Shown: one piece after another, positions 57,921 to 64,000 of the stretch
Position numbering within the stretch: the stretch's first letter is position 1
Layout: each line of letters begins with the position of its first letter
DNA from: Tessaracoccus timonensis
GTDB lineage: Bacteria > Actinomycetota > Actinomycetes > Propionibacteriales > Propionibacteriaceae
Direction: 5' to 3'
Assembly (NCBI RefSeq): GCF_900343145.1
Contig: NZ_LT996886.1
Span: 2,108,001 to 2,172,000, forward strand
DNA: 64,000 nucleotides
The notes under the pieces: model-generated
What the model was told of the DNA's origin: nothing
Database searches by the model: none
Seen by the model: only the letters and a program-made list of their open reading frames with translations
Position numbers and translations under genes: made by a program

Positions 57921-57963
57921 AGAGGGCGGTCGATCTCCCTGGGACTGAGATCGACCGCCCTCT
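57921..57963. terminator. Terminator between ImmA operon and relaxase gene
   Basis: AGAGGGCGGTCGATCTC (57921-57937) and GAGATCGACCGCCCTCT (57947-57963) form a perfect 17-bp stem, placed between convergent genes. Confidence 0.85.
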
Positions 57964-58039
57964 TCTCGTGCCACCCTAGCGGCAACTTCTTCGGCAACGA
58001 CACAAGAACTCCAGAGACCTGCACCCCTCCTTCTCGCTT

Positions 58040-61000
58040 TCAAAGAGTGCGGCCCTGCCGGGCCTCCACCGTGAGGTCCGGCTGTTCGGAGTCCCGGGTC
58101 TGACGGCTGAGCTGCTGCGCCCGCGTGAGCGCGGCAGTCGCGCGGGCGGCGTCGAGCTTCTGCGCATCCGATCCCGCATCGCGGCCAAGCGGGGTGTCAT
58201 CGGTAATCTGGTACCGGTCGCGGTACGCGGCGACAACCCGGCCGGCCTGCCGCCACCGCTGCGCCGTCCGTGCGTCCGCGGGCGGCTTGCCCAGCGCGGC
58301 CGTCCACGGCTTCCCCTGATCCCGGTCGCGGCCGAGGACCGCCGCTGCGCGGTGTTCGATCAGCTCTTCGCGTTCAGCGAGGGCGTGGTGCATCTCAGGG
58401 TCGGTCACGCCCGAGGCATACGGGATGAGCCCTGCGATCAGCCGCGGCGACCGGCGGGCGCGCCCGGACCCGGCGGGGCGGGCGGTGGCGCGGGCGAGGC
58501 GGTGATGCAGGACCGAGGCGAGGTCGTCGGCATCGGTAAAGCCGCGCGCCGCCACCAGCCGCGGAAACAGGGCGTCGAGGTCGTGATGATTCGCCTCGGC
58601 GCGGCGCAACTCCGCGGACAGGGCACCGTAGGCGTCCGAGCCGAGCACCACATCGACCTGCCCCTCGGTCAGGCCGGAGGTTTCCAGGAGGGTGGCCCAG
58701 CGGTCGTGCTGGGCGGCTTGGGCGATGGTCTCGTACTCCGCCGCCAACTGGGCGATGGACCCCCAGCGTTCGTGTTCGGCGGTGATGGTCTCGTGTGCGG
58801 ACAGCTCGGCGCCGACGTGCTGGAGCACCCCGTACAGGACGGATCGGGCGGTGGCGTCGGGGTTGTCGGAGGGGTGCGGGGCGACATGCGCGTCGTCTGT
58901 GGTGTCGGTGGCGACGTAGGCGTAGTTCCCGTGCCGGCCGCGGGTCATCGCGACGTAGAAGTTCTCCCGCGTGGTCGTCGCCGTCACGACCGCGTGCGCG
59001 GTATCGACAGTGATCCCTTGGGCGCGGTGCCCGGTGATCGCATACCCGAGTTCGACCTGTTCGGCGACATAGGCGGCGGGGAGCACGAGCGATCCGCCGA
59101 AGCGTCGCCCCGCGGGGCGGACGGTGATCGACCCGTCGCAGGAGATGTCGGTGATGGTCCAGCGGTCGCCGTTGCGCACCCAGTTCTTGCCGTTCTTCGA
59201 CCGCAGGCGCCGGTCGTTCTCCCTTGTGATGACCCGGTCACCCTTGGATGCCTGGGTGCCGTCGTGCAAGGTGACTTCTCGGCTGGGGGTGATGGTGCCG
59301 TCGAGGATGAGGTCGGCGCGGGCACGCTCGTTGAGCTGGGTGACGCTCTCGCGGGTTTCGGCGACGAGGATCGACGCCCGCCCCGCCTGGACGTCGTGTC
59401 GCCAGGCGGTGTAGGCGGCATCGATCATCGCGTCCTGGTCACCGCCGCGCACCCGGTCGTGCTTGATGAGCGTGTCGATCGCCGGGGTACGGCCGTGCCG
59501 CAGGGCCAGCGAGTTGGCCTTCTCCCATTGATGGGTGAACCTGTGTACGTCGACCAGTTCGGGGGCGTCGTCGCGGTCGTGGACGAGCATCCCGAACGCC
59601 CCGCCCGCATCCACGGCCTGGAGCTGCGACCAGTCACCCACGAGCAGGACTTTCGCGCCGGCTTGTTCGGCGAGGCCGGTGATGCGATCGAGGGAGCCGG
59701 TGCCGGCCAGGGATGCCTCGTCGAGGATCACGAGCTGGTCCTTGTCGAACGTGGTCCCGTGGAGGAGGTGCATCTGCCACCAGCGGGCCGTGTTCTCCGT
59801 CTCGATGCCCAGTTCCTCGCCGAGCACCTGCGCCGCGTTCTCCGACGGCGCCAAACCGACCACGCTGCCGGCGCCGTGTTGCTTCTCCCACGCCCGTTTC
59901 AACGCGCTCATCGCCGTCGTCTTCCCCGCACCTGCGGGCCCGACGAGCACGTCCACGACCCGGCCCGACACCGCGATCCGCTGCAGGGCATCGGCCTGAT
60001 CGGGGCCGAGCCGGCGCCCTTCCGAGTCGGGCCTGCTGGTGATCTTCTCGACGGTGGCCAATTCCACGGTCGGCCCGGTCGTCGCGTGCGAGCGGTCGAG
60101 GAGCCGGTCTTCCGCGGCCAGCAGTTCCTCGGTGGAGTACAGGACGGCGCTGGGGTGGCGGAAGCGGCTTGATCCGTCGGGGCGGCGGAACACGATCGGG
60201 CTCGATGCCAGCTCCGGCGGCGTCAACCGCAGCGACGCCTGTTCGGCGGCGTCGGTCACCATCCCGGTAATCGCCTCCCTGTCGGCAGCGGTCGCGAACC
60301 GCACCCCCATGAGCTGCCGGCTCGCTTCGGAGTGGAGGTTCCAGCGCCGCCACGTCGACCGCTTCTCACCCACCGCCGCGACGACGGACTGGCCGAGGTC
60401 GGTGATGGTGTCCACGGGCACGTCGTCGGCCCGCAACAGCGCTGCCTGTTCCCCGCCGGTGAGGGTGCGCGCCCAGGCGGTCGCGTCCTCGCCGAGGACC
60501 TCGCCTGCGCGGTGGCGCCAGTTGGCGGTGAGGGTAGCGAGCGACTGGACCTGCTTCTCGGGTCGGGTCGCAAGGGTCGCTTGGGCGCGGAGCTTCAGGA
60601 TCGTCTTCGTCGACGGTTCACGGCCGTGCTTGGCCCGGTAGGCGTCGATCAGGCGGGTCTTCTCCTCCTCGATCTGCCGAGACCGGGAGGAGAACTCCGA
60701 GATCAGCTCGTCCGGTACCGGGGCGAGCTCCCATGCCGGGTTGCGATCCCGGCCCCGTTCCCTGGCCTCCCACTCGATCCCGAACATGCCCGTGATCCGG
60801 TCGGCGAGGGTGGCGTTGTACAGCTCGGACAGGGCGACGACCGAGGCGTGCACCGGGCGACCGGCGAGGGTCCGCCACTTCTGGTCCTGCACGGTGAGCA
60901 CTTTGTTGCTGACCACGACGTGGGTGTGCAGCTGCGGATCGCCACGGCGTGAGTCGTAGTGGTCGAACGCGGTGGCGAGGACGCCGGCGACATCGACATG

Positions 61001-61600
61001 CGCGACCGCGCCCTCCGGTCCGGCGGCACCGACGCGCGTGGTCGCGACCTCGCGTTCGAGGAACGCGATCACCTCCGCGACCGCCTGATGGTGCGCGTCC
61101 GCAATCAGCGATTGCGTGCCCGCATCCGCAACGCCCCACCAGGCCGACAGCGACTTCGGCACCGAGAACGTCAGGTCATACCCCGCGACCGCGCGGCGGG
61201 TGCCGCGCTCGGCTTCCTCCGCCTCGATGGCCGCGACCTGCTCCGCACGAGACACCGGCCCCAGCTCCGGGTCGAGGTCGGCGACCCGACGATCGACGCG
61301 GTCCTGCACGCTCGCGTACTGCCGATACGCTTCGCCCAATGGCTCGCCTGTGATGGGGTCGCGGCCCATCCCGACCAGGAGCTGGAGCTGCGCCTCGGTG
61401 ACTCGGCCGCCCTCGGCCAGCTCACCGCTGCCGAGGGACGGCAGGCCCGTCCCCATCCAAAACCCGGGGGGCGTGCCCTCCTCCGTGTAATACTTCGTCA
61501 GCGGAGTCGACAGGGAACGGTCGCCGTCGCCCGCGGCGACGGTGCGTAGCAGGTACTGGTAGCCGTCGCCGGCGCTCATCACTCGCATCGAGACCGTCAT
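58040..61600 (-). CDS. MobF-family conjugative relaxase/helicase (TrwC/TraA-like)
   Basis: About 1186 residues. The N-terminal relaxase has catalytic Tyr candidates in GDGYQYL (14, 16) and the metal site PQLHTHVVV (His 225, 227). A RecD-like helicase follows with P-loop GPAGAGKTT (about 554-562), LVILDEASLAG and a UvrD-like end region GYAITGHRAQGITVD and FYVAMTRGRHGNY. It nicks oriT and unwinds the transferred strand. ATG 61600 is chosen because it puts the Tyr near the N-terminus; an upstream extension to 61642 is possible. The oriT is expected just upstream. Confidence 0.93.
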   Translation of the reverse strand: MTVSMRVMSAGDGYQYLLRTVAAGDGDRSLSTPLTKYYTEEGTPPGFWMGTGLPSLGSGELAEGGRVTEAQLQLLVGMGRDPITGEPLGEAYRQYASVQDRVDRRVADLDPELGPVSRAEQVAAIEAEEAERGTRRAVAGYDLTFSVPKSLSAWWGVADAGTQSLIADAHHQAVAEVIAFLEREVATTRVGAAGPEGAVAHVDVAGVLATAFDHYDSRRGDPQLHTHVVVSNKVLTVQDQKWRTLAGRPVHASVVALSELYNATLADRITGMFGIEWEARERGRDRNPAWELAPVPDELISEFSSRSRQIEEEKTRLIDAYRAKHGREPSTKTILKLRAQATLATRPEKQVQSLATLTANWRHRAGEVLGEDATAWARTLTGGEQAALLRADDVPVDTITDLGQSVVAAVGEKRSTWRRWNLHSEASRQLMGVRFATAADREAITGMVTDAAEQASLRLTPPELASSPIVFRRPDGSSRFRHPSAVLYSTEELLAAEDRLLDRSHATTGPTVELATVEKITSRPDSEGRRLGPDQADALQRIAVSGRVVDVLVGPAGAGKTTAMSALKRAWEKQHGAGSVVGLAPSENAAQVLGEELGIETENTARWWQMHLLHGTTFDKDQLVILDEASLAGTGSLDRITGLAEQAGAKVLLVGDWSQLQAVDAGGAFGMLVHDRDDAPELVDVHRFTHQWEKANSLALRHGRTPAIDTLIKHDRVRGGDQDAMIDAAYTAWRHDVQAGRASILVAETRESVTQLNERARADLILDGTITPSREVTLHDGTQASKGDRVITRENDRRLRSKNGKNWVRNGDRWTITDISCDGSITVRPAGRRFGGSLVLPAAYVAEQVELGYAITGHRAQGITVDTAHAVVTATTTRENFYVAMTRGRHGNYAYVATDTTDDAHVAPHPSDNPDATARSVLYGVLQHVGAELSAHETITAEHERWGSIAQLAAEYETIAQAAQHDRWATLLETSGLTEGQVDVVLGSDAYGALSAELRRAEANHHDLDALFPRLVAARGFTDADDLASVLHHRLARATARPAGSGRARRSPRLIAGLIPYASGVTDPEMHHALAEREELIEHRAAAVLGRDRDQGKPWTAALGKPPADARTAQRWRQAGRVVAAYRDRYQITDDTPLGRDAGSDAQKLDAARATAALTRAQQLSRQTRDSEQPDLTVEARQGRTL

Positions 61601-62115
61601 ACCGAGCAGGTGAGCACCCGAAGTGGTGCATGACGCGACCATGCCCAGCGCGAGATTCCGCCCGCCACCTATGAGAGCCGCGCTTCGTCCGGCCGTACGT
61701 TGTCGGCTTCACGCAGTCGGGCTTGAACACTGAGCGTCCTGTGCACGGCAGACGTGTGGCGCGAGCAGGAGCAGCCCGTAGGCGAGGACAAGGAAGAACG
61801 CTACCGCCCCTGTTGCGGTCCGGGCAGCACCGGATACCGGCTCGCAGTTGCGCCGTACACCACCGCATCCAGCAGCAGACCGGTCACCGCGATCACCGTA
61901 CCGAACAGCAGACGGAGCGTGAGCGAGTCGGTACGGGGCCGGCGGAAGATCAGATAGGCCAAGGTTGCGATCCCGAGTGTGAGCACCCCGAACCCCGCGA
62001 CCAGCAGCATGCCACCCCAGCGCGCGGCCCGATGACCTGCGCGGTTGGCCGAGCCATGGCTGCATAGGAGAGAATGAGGGCACCGTGGATGAGGTCAACA
62101 CGAAGCGAGGATGCG
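61601..62115. other. Region between relaxase and helicase genes, possible oriT side
   Basis: About 515 bases upstream of both divergent genes. It includes a damaged membrane-protein gene (61709-62010) and otherwise no recognised gene. Because relaxase genes usually lie next to their oriT, the 61601-61708 part is the most likely place; no clear nick-site repeat was recognised. Confidence 0.4.
61709..62010 (-). pseudogene. Three-helix membrane protein, frameshifted
   Basis: From ATG 62010 the frame reads MLLVAGFGVLTLGIATLAYL and TLRLLFGTVIAVTGLLLDAV, then stops after LPGPQQGR near 61801. Another frame continues with a third helix AVAFFLVLAYGLLLLAPHVC and stops at 61709. One extra G in the GGGG run near 61810 would join them into a protein of about 100 residues. 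No family was recognised. The frame may be a miscall. Confidence 0.45.
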
Positions 62116-64000
62116 ATGGCCAAGGTCAACTTCAAGCGACTGGGCCAGGGGGCCTCAGCTCCGGCCAATACGATTACCGACCCCCGTGATCTATTCAACG
62201 CTCTCCCTGAGAAAGTCTCCGGACTGGACTATCTGAGAGGGCCGCAAGATCAGGTGCTGGCCGCTTGGCACGAGCGTCGCGACGAACGGGACCTCGTGAT
62301 CAAAATGAATACAGGGGGCGGCAAAACGCTGGTCGGGCTCCTGCTGGCTCGTAGTTGGCTTAACGAGGGAATCCGACCGGTTGCTTACCTCGTGCCTGAT
62401 GACTTCCTCACGGCCCAGGTCACTAACGAGGCACAACGAGCGGGGATCACCACCACGAACGACCCCAAATCGCCCGAGTATCAGCAGGGACGCGCCGTCC
62501 TCGTCGGGACGTTCGCCAAACTCTTCAATGGCTTGTCAGTCTTCGGGGTCGGCGGCAGCGTGTCCAAGCCTCCGTCGCACGGACTCGCAGGAGTGATCAT
62601 TGACGACGCTCACGCCTGCATCGCGCAGGCAGATCATGTGTTCCGGCTCCGGGTCGATGCTGAGTCGTCCGCATACGACGAGCTGCTGGACCTTTTTGCT
62701 GCCGATTTAAAGGTTCAGTCTCCTAGCGGATATTTGGACCTGGAAGCTCGTCACCGTAGTGCGATTCAGGAGGTTCCATTCTGGGCCTGGCAAGCGAAAC
62801 AAGATCAAGTCTTGTCCATCCTGCACCCGCTTTCGACCGGCGCTCTGAAGTGGGGTTGGCCCCTTGTTGTTGACAGCCTCCCGCTCTGTACTGGCGTTAT
62901 TACAAGCGACGCCTTCGAGATATACCCTCCTTGTCACCCAACCGAAGCGCTTCTCGGGTTCTCCCAGGCGCAGCGACGCGTGTACCTCACCGCCACTCTT
63001 GCTGACGACTCAGTGCTTGTCCGGCACTTCGGCGCCGCCCCAGAGTCGGTCGCACGACCCATTTTCCCTTCAAGCGCGGGCGATATAGGGGATCGGATGA
63101 TCCTTGTGCCCCAGCAACTCGTGCCGAGAGCGACAGATAACGAAGTGCGTGAGCTTGTCCTAGATCTGGCAGAAGAGCAAAACGTTGTTGTCATCGTTCC
63201 GAGCCATGCACGTGCCGACTGGTGGCGGGACGACGCTGCCCTCGTTCTCGACCGTAACAACATCCACGAGGGCATCGAGAAAGTACACCAGAACCCCCAA
63301 CTGGGACTCGTAGTCCTCGTCAACCGCTACGACGGCATTGACCTACCCGGCGACGCGTGCCACGTCCTAGTCATTGATGGACTCCCCGAAGCACTCGACG
63401 GGCCCGAACGGATAGCGCAGGCGCGACTAACCGGATCAGCAAATCTCCTTGGTCGGCAGATTCAACGCCTGGAGCAGGGTATGGGTCGGGCTACTCGGTC
63501 AAACGAAGACCATGCCGTGGTTCTCCTCCTTGGGGCTCGGCTGGCCGAACGCCTGAATGCGCCCGAAGCACGAGGCTTCTTCTCTCCCGCGACCAGAGTG
63601 CAACTGGACCTCGCGGCGGAAGTTGCGAGCGAGGTCGAAGCCGAGACCCTTGACGATCTACATGACATCATGAATCAGTGCCTCGAACGCGATAGGGACT
63701 GGATCGCTTACAGCAAGGGCGCTCTGGCGCAGGTCCGTTACGACGCTTCGATGGTCGTTGAAACCGCTAAAGCTGAGCGACTCGCATTTAGTGAAGCCAT
63801 GCGTGGCGACTATGTGTCCGCGGCACGAGAACAGCAGTCAGTCGTCAATAGCATCACGGATGACGACGCTACACAAGCACTCCAGCAACAGCGACTCGCG
63901 ACTTACATCAACTTCTTCGATCCATCGCAAGCACAACAGATTCAAAAGACGGCTAATCGCGCGAACATGCGACTACTTCGACCTCTCGCAGGTGTGCAGT
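62116..64000 (+). CDS. SF2 DEAD/DEAH-type helicase, 3'-truncated by the window edge
   Basis: The frame is open for 628 codons to the last base, so the gene is longer. It has motif I NTGGGKTLVG (65-74), motif II DDAH (163-166), motif III-like YLTATL, and motif VI region QRLEQGMGRATRS. This is a superfamily 2 helicase/translocase core. ATG 62116 has GCGAGGATGCG upstream. The location beside a relaxase in a mobile block suggests a defence or element-maintenance function, but partner genes lie beyond the window. HamB of Hachiman and AbpB are examples of this general type; no specific match is claimed. Confidence 0.85.
   Translation, partial: MAKVNFKRLGQGASAPANTITDPRDLFNALPEKVSGLDYLRGPQDQVLAAWHERRDERDLVIKMNTGGGKTLVGLLLARSWLNEGIRPVAYLVPDDFLTAQVTNEAQRAGITTTNDPKSPEYQQGRAVLVGTFAKLFNGLSVFGVGGSVSKPPSHGLAGVIIDDAHACIAQADHVFRLRVDAESSAYDELLDLFAADLKVQSPSGYLDLEARHRSAIQEVPFWAWQAKQDQVLSILHPLSTGALKWGWPLVVDSLPLCTGVITSDAFEIYPPCHPTEALLGFSQAQRRVYLTATLADDSVLVRHFGAAPESVARPIFPSSAGDIGDRMILVPQQLVPRATDNEVRELVLDLAEEQNVVVIVPSHARADWWRDDAALVLDRNNIHEGIEKVHQNPQLGLVVLVNRYDGIDLPGDACHVLVIDGLPEALDGPERIAQARLTGSANLLGRQIQRLEQGMGRATRSNEDHAVVLLLGARLAERLNAPEARGFFSPATRVQLDLAAEVASEVEAETLDDLHDIMNQCLERDRDWIAYSKGALAQVRYDASMVVETAKAERLAFSEAMRGDYVSAAREQQSVVNSITDDDATQALQQQRLATYINFFDPSQAQQIQKTANRANMRLLRPLAGVQ

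Larger units (their letters stand above)
53990..64000. mobile_element. Integrative/conjugative or mobilisable element (right part of window, right end not seen)
   Basis: The block holds a recombinase-type HTH protein, a serine recombinase, a small membrane protein, an XRE-ImmA operon, a repeat micro-protein, a MobF relaxase and an SF2 helicase. These are typical mobile-element cargo and transfer genes, and none belongs to the preceding housekeeping set. The left limit is set near the end of the envelope-protein genes; no attachment repeat or tRNA was found. No type IV secretion genes are visible, so it could be mobilisable rather than self-transmissible. Confidence 0.7.

Noticed and set aside
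58352-60172. 606-codon plus-strand frame opposite the relaxase
   Set aside because: It is the antisense of conserved MobF helicase motifs and has no recognisable domain.

Overview
The window reads as a chromosomal segment of a high-GC actinobacterium. Family-level placement in or near the Propionibacteriaceae is inference only; it rests on gene order, a fused hemC-hemD gene, an actinobacterial two-domain LysX and a consensus DtxR/IdeR box. Many starts look leaderless, with a TANNNT box 6-7 nt before the start codon. No rRNA, tRNA or CRISPR array was seen.

Layout. (1) 1-3808: end of infB, then rbfA-truB-ribF, tightly overlapping. (2) 3809-21217: an operon that starts with a cysteine-rich leader peptide (Cys-Cys-Cys) and runs VOC protein, quinone-oxidoreductase-like enzyme, thioesterase, acyl-CoA ligase, then a nitrate/sulfonate-type ABC transporter. 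It is cut inside the thioesterase gene by an insertion of about 10.2 kb (about 6095-16250). (3) The insertion carries an IS256-family element, two fused ABC-exporter-fold proteins, an ECF ATPase-ATPase-T fusion, an S-component, a consensus DtxR/IdeR operator and an ISL3-family element: an iron-regulated transport operon bounded by IS ends. (4) 21227-36471: envelope proteins (two DUF2207-like proteins, a zinc metallopeptidase), rpsO, an SMR pair, pnp, dapB, RNase J, rplU-rpmA-obgE-proB. (5) 36472-41416: a LacI-controlled sugar ABC importer without its own ATPase. (6) 41370-47462: an MFS protein, proA, a 44-residue membrane peptide, nadD-rsfS-phosphatase, and a hemCD fusion whose HemC half lacks the cofactor cysteine. 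(7) 47525-53953: GNAT fusion, frameshifted cyclic-2,3-diphosphoglycerate-synthetase-like gene, DUF998 protein, LysX, and a protease-like secreted protein. (8) 54000-64000: part of a conjugative or mobilisable element with HTH protein, serine recombinase, small membrane protein, XRE-ImmA/IrrE operon, a repeat micro-protein, a MobF relaxase-helicase, and an SF2 helicase that runs off the window.

The strongest leads are the cysteine-attenuator-like leader controlling a transporter and acyl-CoA operon that a mobile iron-uptake island has split; the unusual pairing of an ECF transporter with a YbtPQ-like ABC pair under DtxR; the HemC domain without its catalytic cysteine; and the right-hand mobile region with the ImmA operon and the incomplete helicase. 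Several genes carry single-base frameshifts, mostly in homopolymers, so some may be assembly errors.
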